A stretch of DNA of 64,000 nt from CALCZU01 sp964396165 (lineage in GTDB: Bacteria > Bdellovibrionota > FAC87 > UBA2466): NCBI GenBank assembly GCA_964396165.1, contig CAYNEF010000012.1:15361-79360 (forward strand). The letters are read 5' to 3'. This document shows positions 25,331-33,753 of the stretch, piece by piece. How positions within the stretch are numbered: position 1 is the first letter of the stretch; each line of letters starts with the position of its first letter. The notes under the pieces were generated by a model. That model was not told the origin of the DNA and searched no databases. It saw nothing but the letters and a program-made list of their open reading frames with translations. Position numbers and translations under genes: made by a program.

Positions 25331-25731
25331 CCGATTTGGACCAGGCTCTCGAAGTAGCAAGACAAAACCCAGCTCAGGCGAATTTTTTCTACGATGCATT
25401 TTTAAATGCACCTCTTTTTATTCCTGCAATGCGGGCGGATCAAAAAGAAGGCAATTGGATGCAAATTAAAACCAGTGAACGTTTTTACCCACTTTATCTT
25501 AGAAATGGGGAAGTACGCGCAGTTCCCGTCTTTGATACCGTTGACAGAATGCAGGATTGGGCTGAACCCAAGATTTTTGATTTCATCGTACTTCAAGGTC
25601 ATTTATTTTTGAAAGTCATCGCCGAAGATGTGGATATTTTATTGAACGAAGGCACCGAGTCACGCCACCATTTTACCAGTGAAATCTTGCATCAGTTGCG
25701 AAACGCCGCAAAACCAGTTCTTCCTACCTGA
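25327..25731 (+). CDS. SseB-like protein
   Basis: I place the start at ATG 25327, whose last bases form the stop of the upstream gene (ATGA overlap); an upstream in-frame start at 25303 lies inside the propeller gene. The 134 residues match the SseB N-terminal domain: LDQALEVARQNPAQANFFYDAFLNAPLFIP, then LYLRNGEVRAVPVFDTVDRM and the acidic ILLNEGTES. SseB of E. coli affects serine sensitivity. Similar proteins occur with secretion and stress loci, but no mechanism is established. Translational coupling to the secreted propeller gene suggests a shared function that cannot be specified. Confidence 0.78.
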   Translation: MTDLDQALEVARQNPAQANFFYDAFLNAPLFIPAMRADQKEGNWMQIKTSERFYPLYLRNGEVRAVPVFDTVDRMQDWAEPKIFDFIVLQGHLFLKVIAEDVDILLNEGTESRHHFTSEILHQLRNAAKPVLPT

Positions 25732-25836
25732 TTGTGATAAACGAGACATAATTTTTACCTCTTTACACATAATCACTTCACTTTAATCTTCTCAGCACCT
25801 TAATCTCAATTTCCGATACTCTTTTTAGTGCAATTA

Positions 25837-28800
25837 ATGAGTAAAAGATTAGGAGAGTTTTTCAAACTATCGGGAATGACCGTCCTGATAGCTCTCAGTT
25901 ATTTTTTAGCTGCTAAACTGGGATTAAAACTGGCGGTGATTAATAACAATTCTTCTCCTGTTTGGCCTGCTTCTGGACTTGCTATTGCGGCACTAATCCT
26001 TTTTGGAACAAAACATTGGCCCGCGATTCTCATCGGTGCATTCGCAGCTAATTTAACTACTGGAAGCCCTGTTCTATCTGTTTGTTTGATTGCTGTTGGA
26101 AATACACTGGAAGCAATTATCGGCGCACAATTATACAAACGTGTTAGCAAATTATCTACGACACTAAACTACCACACTTCCAGTATCAGTTTTTTAGCTA
26201 TCAGCATGTTTCCGACCACTGTGAGTGCAGTAGTAGGTACATTTGCGCTCTATTGCACAAACGTTATTTCTTTTCAGGCCATTGGAGAAGTGTGGCTTAC
26301 TTGGTGGACTGGCGACTTTCTGGGCGTACTTGTAGTGACTCCCTTTTTATTGGAGCTCTTTCAACCAAAGAAGAATGAGTATACTGCAAGCAAACTTTTC
26401 GAATTCTTTTTATACGCTATCTCGTGCCTAGCCATTACTTACTTTAGTTTTTCGAATTCTGCAGGCTTGCCTCTCATGTTTTTAGTTTTCATCATGATTT
26501 TTGTTTCCACTTTCAGACTTACTACGCTTCTAACATCGGCCATCGTGATTTTATGTTGCGCCTCTGGAATATATGTCACAAGCCTCGGAGTAGGCCCGTT
26601 TAAGTCAGCAGATTTTAATTTAAGCTTGCTTCATTTACAGCTATTTCTCGCCTCACTCGCTATTGCAGTGCATGTGCTGCAAGACTTAAGAAAATCGGGA
26701 GGGTTAAACAAAACAGGGCTTGTTTACATACTAGGCTGTGCCCTTTCTACTATCCTGTTCAACTCCTTTAATATCTCTAATGTGAAAAAAGATGCAGAAC
26801 ACTTCAGTGAATTACAACACATGACGACTCAGGCAATTAAAGAACGCATGAGAGATTATTCTGAAACATTGCGTGCGGGAAGTGCCTTTATTGCAGCGAA
26901 CGGCGAAATATCTAAAAAACAATGGCGCGATTTTACATCGACTTTGAATCTCGGTAATCGCATGCCTGGTTTGAATGGTATAGGTGTTGTATTTCCTGTG
27001 AAGAACAAGGATTTAGATAGCCACTTAAGAAAGTTCAAAAAACTGGGTTTAACCCCAGATTACAAAGTAAAGTATTTAAGGCCACTAGATAAATCAACAT
27101 CTGCTGAGCCTAGATATTTGATAACCTACTTGGAACCTGAAAAAATAAATGAAAAGGCGATTGGATTAGACCTTTCTTCTGAGGAGCGCAGAAAAACTGC
27201 GGCAGATTTAGCAAGAGACACAGGCGAGGCAAGCATCACAAGCCAGATCACGCTCGTGCAAGATGAAAAAAAGCGCCCTGGTTTTCTCCTCTTCGTGCCC
27301 ATCTATAATACAGACCATAACTTCTTACGCACTAGCGAAGAAAGAAGAGCCGCATTCATTGGCTGGGTATACGCTCCTTTTATCATGGATAAATTTCTAA
27401 CAGGAATATTTGGAAATTCACTTAAAGAAATTGGGTTTTCGCTGTCTGAAGGATTTGATTTTGACAAGAACAACCCCATTTATACTTCCCATACGATTTC
27501 TAGTGATAAAGTAAAATACGAAGAAATTACCAGAATGGAACTAGCTCAAAGTCTTTATTCCATCGGTTGGGTTAAAACATCGGATTTCGTCACTACGAAA
27601 AACAGTACTACTGCTTGGGCAGCTGCATGCGCTATTATCGTCACCTTGCTACTAACCTCGTTTATTTCCAATTTACAATCGGTACAAATTAAAGCGCATC
27701 AGTTAGCAGAAGAATTGACAAAAGAACTCAGAGAAAGTGAGACACTTTTAAATGAAGCGCAAGCGATTGGAAAGGTAGGCTTTGTCAGAAGTAACTTCAT
27801 CACTAATGAGCGTTACTGGACTAAAGAAATGTATAAAATTTGGGACTTCGACAGTAACTATCCACCGCCAGCTATAGATACAATTTTACAAAAAGTAATA
27901 GTTGAAGATAGAGAAAAGTTTCAAATCAATATGAATAAAGCACTAAATTCTGAGAAACTTGTTATTGCCGAATTTAGTATCAACATTTCAAGTACACAAA
28001 TTAAAGAATTAAAGGCCGAACTACTACAACTAAAAGATGAAAACGATAAAGTCGTAGGGATAAAAGGAATTGTAAGAGATGTGACTGCAATCAATTCCAA
28101 CAATAAAGAACTAGAAGAGCAACGGCAAAAGCTCGTCTACGCTTCTAAAATGTCGACCTTGGGGGAAATGGCGGCCGGAATTTCTCATGAAATCAATAAT
28201 CCCTTGGCTATCATTTCTGGCAAAGCAGCCCTATTGAAAAATTCATTTTTAAATAACACAATGGACCCCAAAAAAGCTGTCGATGATCTCGATAAAATCC
28301 AGCAAACTACTTTTCGTATATCAAAAATTATAAAAGGTTTGAAAGCATTTGCCAGAAATTCTGACAGAGATAAACTGGAATCTGTTAATTACATGTCCAC
28401 AGTAAACGACACGTTAGAACTATGCCAGGCACGCTTTAAGAGCCATGGCGTAGAATTAGATTTAAAATTGGCCACTGAAACTAAAATTCACTGCAGTACG
28501 ACTCAAATCAGCCAAGTACTTTTGAATTTATTGAATAATTCGTTTGATGCCATAGAAAAAGAAAAAGACAAATGGATTAGACTTGAGACTAAAGTACAGG
28601 GAGATTTTCTTCAGTTTGCAGTTACTGACTGTGGAAAAGGCATTCTCCCAGAAATACTGGAAAAGATGATGCAACCGTTCTTCACCACAAAAGAAGTAGG
28701 CAAAGGAACTGGGCTAGGGTTAAGCATCTCTAAAGGCATTGTAGAGCAGCATGGCGGTAAATTCTGGTACGACAATAAATCCATCCATACAAGGTTTTGT

Positions 28801-28845
28801 TTTACAATCCCGCTAGCTAAAGTAGAATCAAAATTAGCAGCATAA
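25837..28845 (+). CDS. Hybrid-free sensor histidine kinase: MASE1-CHASE-PAS-HisKA-HATPase
   Basis: A 1002-residue membrane sensor (ATG 25837; an in-frame GTG at 25828 is possible). Residues about 10-290 form MASE1, with NNNSSPVWPASGLAIAAL and a string of hydrophobic helices. An extracytoplasmic CHASE domain (about 320-560: ERMRDYSETLRAGSAFI, GLNGIGVVFPV, PGFLLFVPIY) is followed by a further helix and a coiled coil. A PAS-like domain (about 645-755) precedes the dimerisation helix with the phospho-acceptor His784 in GISHEINNPL. ATP-binding boxes follow: LLNLLNNSFDA (N), DCGKGI (G1) and GKGTGLGLSIS (G2). No receiver domain is fused and no response regulator gene is adjacent. An ATP-grasp gene follows three bases after it. 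CHASE domains sense small ligands; the ligand here is unknown. Confidence 0.92.
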   Translation: MSKRLGEFFKLSGMTVLIALSYFLAAKLGLKLAVINNNSSPVWPASGLAIAALILFGTKHWPAILIGAFAANLTTGSPVLSVCLIAVGNTLEAIIGAQLYKRVSKLSTTLNYHTSSISFLAISMFPTTVSAVVGTFALYCTNVISFQAIGEVWLTWWTGDFLGVLVVTPFLLELFQPKKNEYTASKLFEFFLYAISCLAITYFSFSNSAGLPLMFLVFIMIFVSTFRLTTLLTSAIVILCCASGIYVTSLGVGPFKSADFNLSLLHLQLFLASLAIAVHVLQDLRKSGGLNKTGLVYILGCALSTILFNSFNISNVKKDAEHFSELQHMTTQAIKERMRDYSETLRAGSAFIAANGEISKKQWRDFTSTLNLGNRMPGLNGIGVVFPVKNKDLDSHLRKFKKLGLTPDYKVKYLRPLDKSTSAEPRYLITYLEPEKINEKAIGLDLSSEERRKTAADLARDTGEASITSQITLVQDEKKRPGFLLFVPIYNTDHNFLRTSEERRAAFIGWVYAPFIMDKFLTGIFGNSLKEIGFSLSEGFDFDKNNPIYTSHTISSDKVKYEEITRMELAQSLYSIGWVKTSDFVTTKNSTTAWAAACAIIVTLLLTSFISNLQSVQIKAHQLAEELTKELRESETLLNEAQAIGKVGFVRSNFITNERYWTKEMYKIWDFDSNYPPPAIDTILQKVIVEDREKFQINMNKALNSEKLVIAEFSINISSTQIKELKAELLQLKDENDKVVGIKGIVRDVTAINSNNKELEEQRQKLVYASKMSTLGEMAAGISHEINNPLAIISGKAALLKNSFLNNTMDPKKAVDDLDKIQQTTFRISKIIKGLKAFARNSDRDKLESVNYMSTVNDTLELCQARFKSHGVELDLKLATETKIHCSTTQISQVLLNLLNNSFDAIEKEKDKWIRLETKVQGDFLQFAVTDCGKGILPEILEKMMQPFFTTKEVGKGTGLGLSISKGIVEQHGGKFWYDNKSIHTRFCFTIPLAKVESKLAA

Positions 28846-28848
28846 TGT

Positions 28849-29757
28849 ATGACTCAAATCCGAATCGCCCTTCTTACTGAATCTCGTTTTATTAACGCGC
28901 TAAATCCTGGCTGGTATATTCAAAATATACTTGATGACGATACGCATTTGGCCTCCTCCTTATTAAAGTATGAAATCAATACGATTCGCATCGATTGGGC
29001 AGATCCTAGTTTTGATTTAAAATCAGTTGATGCCGCCGTCTTTAGAACAACGTGGGATTACTTTGAAAAAATTGATTCCTTCTTGGTGTGGCTTGAAAAG
29101 ACCGCAAGTACAGTTCCGCTCTTTAACACATTCGAATTAATCAAATGGAACTTGGACAAACACTATCTTTTGGACTTGGGTAAAAGAGGAGTAAATGTTC
29201 CCCATACTCTGGTTAAGGAAATAAATGAAACTGTGAGTTTGTCTAACTTCCTTAAGAATGCAAACTGTGAAGAGGGAATTGTAAAACCCACAATATCGGG
29301 TGCCGCCTGGAATACATACCGTTTTTCCAAAACGAACTTAGAAGAAGTTGAAAACAAAACAAACGCCCTTTTAAAAGAGCGGGCTATGATGATACAGCCC
29401 TTTCAAAAATCCGTTACCGTTAATGGGGAACTCTCGCTGATGCTTTTCGGCGGAAGATACACGCACGCAGTCAAAAAAGTGCCAAAGCCCGGAGATTTTC
29501 GAGTGCAAGATGATCATGGGGGAAAAGTATTCCTGCACGAAGCCACGAAGGAAGAAATCCAATTTGCTGAAAAAGCAGTATACGCCTGCTCCACCCTGCC
29601 CGTTTACGCGCGAGTAGACATAGTAAGAGATAACTTTGGAAACTTATCCTTAATGGAACTGGAATTAATTGAGCCAGAACTTTTTTTTAGATTCTACCCA
29701 AAGTCTGCCGAGGTCTTCGCAGAAGAACTGGCGAAAAGAATTACTCTTCACGCTTAA
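28849..29757 (+). CDS. ATP-grasp family enzyme (RimK/glutathione synthetase-like)
   Basis: This 302-residue protein has an N-terminal pre-ATP-grasp fold (RIALLTESRFINALNPGWYIQNILDDD; DAAVFRTTWDYFEKI) and ATP-grasp elements: GIVKPTISGAAWNTYRF, MIQPFQKSVTVNGELSLMLFGGRYTHAV and the metal-binding segment VDIVRDNFGNLSLMELELIEPELFF. It resembles the DcsG/RimK-like ligases that form amide or ester bonds with ATP. It lies three bases after the large sensor kinase gene, so the kinase and ligase are co-transcribed. Its 3' end overlaps the convergent parvulin gene by 17 bases. The substrate is unknown. Confidence 0.87.
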   Translation: MTQIRIALLTESRFINALNPGWYIQNILDDDTHLASSLLKYEINTIRIDWADPSFDLKSVDAAVFRTTWDYFEKIDSFLVWLEKTASTVPLFNTFELIKWNLDKHYLLDLGKRGVNVPHTLVKEINETVSLSNFLKNANCEEGIVKPTISGAAWNTYRFSKTNLEEVENKTNALLKERAMMIQPFQKSVTVNGELSLMLFGGRYTHAVKKVPKPGDFRVQDDHGGKVFLHEATKEEIQFAEKAVYACSTLPVYARVDIVRDNFGNLSLMELELIEPELFFRFYPKSAEVFAEELAKRITLHA

Positions 29758-30013
29758 TCAAATGGTAACCGAACTGAGTACGTACTGGTCCGGATACTTC
29801 TCCTGGCTTTAAAGCAAATGCTGCTACTTCAAAGGGAGCTACCATTTGGCCTTTGCCAAACTTTCCAAGCGATCCGCCACTTTTGCCAGACGGGCATGTA
29901 GAGAACTGTTTTGCCAGATCTTCAAACTTGCTTCCTTCTGCTATTTTTTTTACGAGGTCTTGTGCTTCGTGTTCGTTTTCTACCAAAATATGGCTTGCTT
30001 TGATTTGACTCAT
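29741..30013 (-). CDS. Parvulin-type peptidyl-prolyl cis-trans isomerase (PpiC-like)
   Basis: The start ATG at 30013 (MSQIKASHILVENEHE) is set by a strong AAAGGGGA seven bases ahead and by homology; the open frame upstream is not protein-like. The 90-residue protein is almost entirely one rotamase domain: KASHILV, FEDLAKQFSTCPSGKSGGSLGKFGKGQMVAPFE and GPVRTQFGYHLIK. This is the classical single-domain PpiC size, without signal peptide, so it acts in the cytoplasm. It catalyses proline isomerisation during folding. A hairpin lies just upstream in its leader. Confidence 0.94.
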   Translation of the reverse strand: MSQIKASHILVENEHEAQDLVKKIAEGSKFEDLAKQFSTCPSGKSGGSLGKFGKGQMVAPFEVAAFALKPGEVSGPVRTQFGYHLIKREE

Positions 30014-30034
30014 CTTAAAATCCCCTTTGAACTT

Positions 30035-30062
30035 GAGCCTGTTTTTTAAAAAACTCAGGCTC
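30035..30062 (-). promoter_or_regulatory. Hairpin in the leader of the parvulin gene
   Basis: GAGCCTG (30035-30041) pairs with CAGGCTC (30056-30062), and the loop region GTTTTTTAAAAAAC is itself palindromic. It lies about 10 bases upstream of the ribosome-binding site of the parvulin gene. It may affect mRNA stability or expression. It could also mark the end of a transcript read in the plus direction, but no gene lies there. Confidence 0.45.
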
Positions 30063-30120
30063 TTAAGTATAAAAACTAGCAACTTAAGTGTACCCTTGTA
30101 AAGTACTATTGATAGAGACA

Positions 30121-32301
30121 ATGAACTTACGAGATTTTGCAGAAGGCATTTTATTTGGCGGCAGCTTTGAAAAAAAGCTGCATGCACCTGATACTTTTAC
30201 GGATACTAAGCCCGGCATTCCGTTACAGGCTCCCGAACTTCCCACACGTAGCACGAACTTGCAATTTCACAGAGAGAACTCGGGTCATGCGCGTCTCACT
30301 TTCCCTTCTATCAGCTCCTTAAAATCCGTTGAGGCACGTGCCAAAGTATTTCATGCCTTTGCAAACCATGAACTACTCGCTATGGAACTCATGGCACTAG
30401 CCATTTTAAAATTCCCTGAGGCGCCCACCTCGTTTCGCATGGGACTTGCCTACTGCATCAAAGAAGAACAGGAACATTTAAAACTCTACTTAAAACGCAT
30501 GCAAGATTTTGGAGTTCAATTCGGTGACTTCCCCGTAAATGGATTTTTTTGGAATGTTCTAAAAGACATGAAGACTCCCTTGGAATTTATAACGGGAATG
30601 AGTTTAACATTTGAGCAGGCAAATCTAGATTTTTCTCATGAGTACATGCTTCTATTCAAAGAAATAGGGGATCAAGCTTCTTTTCAGATCATGGAGCGGG
30701 TTTACAAGGAAGAAATCGGTCATGTGAAGTTTGGTGTGCAATGGTTTGAAAAGTGGCGGCCCCAGTCAGATTCGCAATGGAAATTTTATTGTGACAACTT
30801 AACTCATCCGCTCACCCCCCAAAGAGCCAAGGGAACTCCATTTAGACCTGAACACCGCAAAGAGACTGGCCTAGATGCCGTTTACTTGGAAAAGCTGGAA
30901 GCCTTTTCCCATTCAAGAGGCCGACCACCGCGTGTTTTTCTTTTCAACTCAAATTGCGAACTCGAATGGGCGGCTTATTTAAAAAAGCAAAGTACATTTC
31001 AGGCGCCAAAATTTCAGGAAGAAATCGCACAAGATCTGGCAAGTTTGATGATGTTCTTAGGGCACCAGGAAGATGTTGTAGCACTTGCACGTCCTCCATC
31101 GCTCGAGCAGATTCGTGCTTGGCGTGAATGGGGGTTTTCAACTCCAAACTTCATTGAGTACTCTGAAAAAAATACAGAACATTTAAAAACGGAATTAAAT
31201 ACTTTTAAAGTAAATTCACTGGATCCCTGGGGATGGAGTCCACGCGTGGCGAGTGAGCTTCAGCCCTTTCATTCAAGCCTTTTGCGTTGTAATGAACAGT
31301 GGCCACCATTCCAACCTGATATCTTAAATAAAATTGCACCCTGTTATCAAAAATCCTCTATCCCGCATTTATTAAAAAAATGTCTAGACACACATGCAGA
31401 CTGGTCAAAGAAGGTAATTTTGCCAGAACACATCGGCCAAGTTTGCTCGAGTCTGGAAGAAACGATTAAAGTAGTAGAAACAATTCTAAAGAGAGAAAAA
31501 CTTCCTGCTGTCATTAAATCCCCATTAGGTTCCAGCGGATTTAAAATGATACGCATTCTTACGCTTCCCATGGATACTCAGCAATCAGGCTGGATTAAAA
31601 ACACGCTAGAGACTCAAGGAAAAGTGGTTATAGAACCTTGGATGGAACGAATCGCAGATTTTTCTTTGCAGTTAGAAATTAACCGCTTTGCCGAGACTGC
31701 TAAAGACCGCGTTCGGCTGATAGGTTTTACGAGAATGCTATCAGATAACAGAGGACAGTATGGCGGGCACCAGCTTGGCGCAAAATTTGATGACTTAACT
31801 GAAGAAACACGAAAGTTTTTTTATCAAGGTGCTCCATCTGTCATTACAATCCTTGAGCAAAGTGCGGTAGACGTGGGAAGTTGGCTCTATGAAAATGGAT
31901 TTCATGGCGCGGCAGGCATAGATGTATTTCTCTATCACTGTAAAAAAACAAACTGCATCCGATTAAACCCTCTAGTGGAAATAAATGCACGTTTTACAAT
32001 GGGAAGAATTGCCTTAAGACTCGAAGAACATTTAGCGACTGGTTCATCCGGGTTGTGGATACACATGAGCAAACAACGGCTCGCGAAACTAGGCTATGAA
32101 AACTGGCAAGCATGGTTAAACGAGTTGAAAGGCAAAATTCCTAGCGAACTAGTTTACCCACCCGAAAAAACAGGGATGATACGCCTCAAATCAGGCGTCT
32201 TTGAGACGAATGATCCAACTACAGCAAACTCATTTCTCAGCGTGCTGTTAGTGCACCGAGAAGTGAATTTTTTAAGAAATCTGGCTTTTTCTAAATCCTA
32301 A
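30121..32301 (+). CDS. Fusion: DUF455 ferritin-like di-iron domain + ATP-grasp-like domain
   Basis: I start at ATG 30121 (MNLRDFAEGILFG); the longer frame lacks support. Residues about 60-240 match DUF455, a ferritin-like four-helix family related to MiaE: FANHELLAMELMALAIL, EEQEHLKLYLKRM and YKEEIGHVKFGVQWFEKW give the ExxH-type iron ligands. Residues about 390-700 look like an ATP-grasp module: LPAVIKSPLGSSGFKMIRIL, GKVVIEPWMERIADFSLQLEI, FHGAAGIDVFLY and LNPLVEINARFTMGRIAL (metal and substrate end). A linker region (about 250-380) is unassigned. Joining a di-iron oxygenase-type domain to a ligase suggests a natural-product-like modification step. It is one gene away from a free ATP-grasp enzyme. 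Confidence 0.84.
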   Translation: MNLRDFAEGILFGGSFEKKLHAPDTFTDTKPGIPLQAPELPTRSTNLQFHRENSGHARLTFPSISSLKSVEARAKVFHAFANHELLAMELMALAILKFPEAPTSFRMGLAYCIKEEQEHLKLYLKRMQDFGVQFGDFPVNGFFWNVLKDMKTPLEFITGMSLTFEQANLDFSHEYMLLFKEIGDQASFQIMERVYKEEIGHVKFGVQWFEKWRPQSDSQWKFYCDNLTHPLTPQRAKGTPFRPEHRKETGLDAVYLEKLEAFSHSRGRPPRVFLFNSNCELEWAAYLKKQSTFQAPKFQEEIAQDLASLMMFLGHQEDVVALARPPSLEQIRAWREWGFSTPNFIEYSEKNTEHLKTELNTFKVNSLDPWGWSPRVASELQPFHSSLLRCNEQWPPFQPDILNKIAPCYQKSSIPHLLKKCLDTHADWSKKVILPEHIGQVCSSLEETIKVVETILKREKLPAVIKSPLGSSGFKMIRILTLPMDTQQSGWIKNTLETQGKVVIEPWMERIADFSLQLEINRFAETAKDRVRLIGFTRMLSDNRGQYGGHQLGAKFDDLTEETRKFFYQGAPSVITILEQSAVDVGSWLYENGFHGAAGIDVFLYHCKKTNCIRLNPLVEINARFTMGRIALRLEEHLATGSSGLWIHMSKQRLAKLGYENWQAWLNELKGKIPSELVYPPEKTGMIRLKSGVFETNDPTTANSFLSVLLVHREVNFLRNLAFSKS

Positions 32302-32389
32302 TCAAAAACTAAACAAAAAACTAATTTTAATGACGTAGTGTCTACATTTAAGCATTGACTGTATTTGAACTACTAAGAAAAATGGTTAC

Positions 32390-32791
32390 ATGAATATTTT
32401 ATTTCTCTGTGTTGCAAACTCAGCCCGAAGCCAGATGGCAGAGGGACTTGCCAGAGCTATTTTAAATCCCAGCCATTCTGTGCAAAGTGCAGGCTCTAAG
32501 CCTGCAAATGTGAATCCCTATGCGATTCAGGCACTGAAGGAAATTGGAATCGATATCTCTAAACACCAATCAAAATCGGTAGCTTCAATAGACATTAAAA
32601 AAGTGGATTTGATCATCACTTTATGTGCGGAAGAAGTTTGCCCTATTGTGCCAAGCCAGGTGACTAAATTACATTGGCCTATAACTGATCCCGCCGCTAA
32701 AAAAGGGACAGAAGAAGAAATCTTGCAATCCTTCAGAGAAGCAAGAGATAGTATACGCGATAAAATTAAAAACCTGGCGGATAGCCTTTAA
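32390..32791 (+). CDS. Arsenate reductase, thioredoxin-coupled type (low-molecular-weight phosphatase fold)
   Basis: The 133-residue protein has the phosphatase loop CVANSAR (Cys7-Arg13), two further cysteines in LCAEEVCP (Cys79, Cys84) and the catalytic WPITDPA (Asp100). The three-cysteine relay Cys7-Cys79-Cys84 corresponds to the redox triad of pI258-type ArsC, which reduces arsenate to arsenite using thioredoxin; plain tyrosine phosphatases lack the two extra cysteines. No arsenite pump or arsR lies nearby. It ends two bases before the convergent glycosyltransferase gene. A residual tyrosine phosphatase role cannot be excluded. Confidence 0.86.
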   Translation: MNILFLCVANSARSQMAEGLARAILNPSHSVQSAGSKPANVNPYAIQALKEIGIDISKHQSKSVASIDIKKVDLIITLCAEEVCPIVPSQVTKLHWPITDPAAKKGTEEEILQSFREARDSIRDKIKNLADSL

Positions 32792-32793
32792 AA

Positions 32794-33753
32794 TTACACC
32801 AATTTATGAATCGGTACGGTAGGCTCATTCACAATATCGTAATTTAAAGCGAAAAGAAAAAGCTGCGATCCTAAAAGTGTAGGCAAAGATGCAAGCATCA
32901 CAGTACCGCTTGAAGCAAAAACGAGTGTAGTCGCACTTAAATACCAATGGTACATCCCGAAAGAAAACCCCGCCGCAATCAAAACGAACGAAAAAATAAG
33001 TTGCAAACTTGCCAGGTTAAAATCACGGACAAAGTAATTATAGACAATGCGTTTCCATACGGACCGAAAGTGCTTCCAAAAGAAAATAAAAAATTCTTTG
33101 CGGATTTTAATACCGCTAACTTCAGATCCGTATACGGTTCTCATGGGTACATCGATAACGACAGCACGAATCGTATTTAGGCGAAAGAGCATATCAGTCT
33201 CAAACAAATAACGTCGTGCTATTTTATCGACCGGCAAAAGCTGCATCACTCGTGCGTGAATGGCGACAAAGCCATTCGTCGGATCCATAATTTTCCAGTA
33301 GCCAGTCGAAATTTTATTTATAAATGAGAGTGCTGAATTACCAATCAGTCTTACCGTTGGCATCTTTGAGAGTACTTCCGGAAAGTAAAAGCGGTTTCCT
33401 TTAGCATAGTCTGCGCGTTCTTCTAAAAGAGGACGAACCAGTTTGGGAATGAGTTCACCCGGCATCTGTCCGTCGCCATCAATTTTTACAAGGATTGTTG
33501 CGCCCTCTTCCATCGCACGAAGAAAACCAGTTATGGTGGCTCCCCCCACTCCTTGATTTTCCCGGTTACAGATAACAGTCACTCGAGAGTCTTTGCATTT
33601 TTCGAGCACCAAAGAGCCTGTTTTTTCAGGACAAGCATCGTCTACCACATAAATGCGCTCTACTTCGTTGGGAATGCGCTCAATTACATCTAAAATATGC
33701 GCCCTTGTTTTAAAACAAGGAACAATGGCAGCGATGGAGTGTTGTTTACTCAT
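32794..33753 (-). CDS. Family 2 glycosyltransferase with C-terminal membrane helices
   Basis: A 319-residue protein with a GT-A domain (IAAIVPCFKTRAHI; DDA at 38-40; IDGDGQ with DGD near 92-94) and two C-terminal hydrophobic helices (about 245-310). The layout is that of polyprenyl-phosphate sugar synthases such as DPM1/ArnC-like enzymes, which load a sugar on a lipid carrier. It is the last gene of the minus-strand glycan operon and overlaps the membrane protein upstream by ATGA. The carrier-linked sugar could be the donor for that membrane protein. Confidence 0.87.
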   Translation of the reverse strand: MSKQHSIAAIVPCFKTRAHILDVIERIPNEVERIYVVDDACPEKTGSLVLEKCKDSRVTVICNRENQGVGGATITGFLRAMEEGATILVKIDGDGQMPGELIPKLVRPLLEERADYAKGNRFYFPEVLSKMPTVRLIGNSALSFINKISTGYWKIMDPTNGFVAIHARVMQLLPVDKIARRYLFETDMLFRLNTIRAVVIDVPMRTVYGSEVSGIKIRKEFFIFFWKHFRSVWKRIVYNYFVRDFNLASLQLIFSFVLIAAGFSFGMYHWYLSATTLVFASSGTVMLASLPTLLGSQLFLFALNYDIVNEPTVPIHKLV

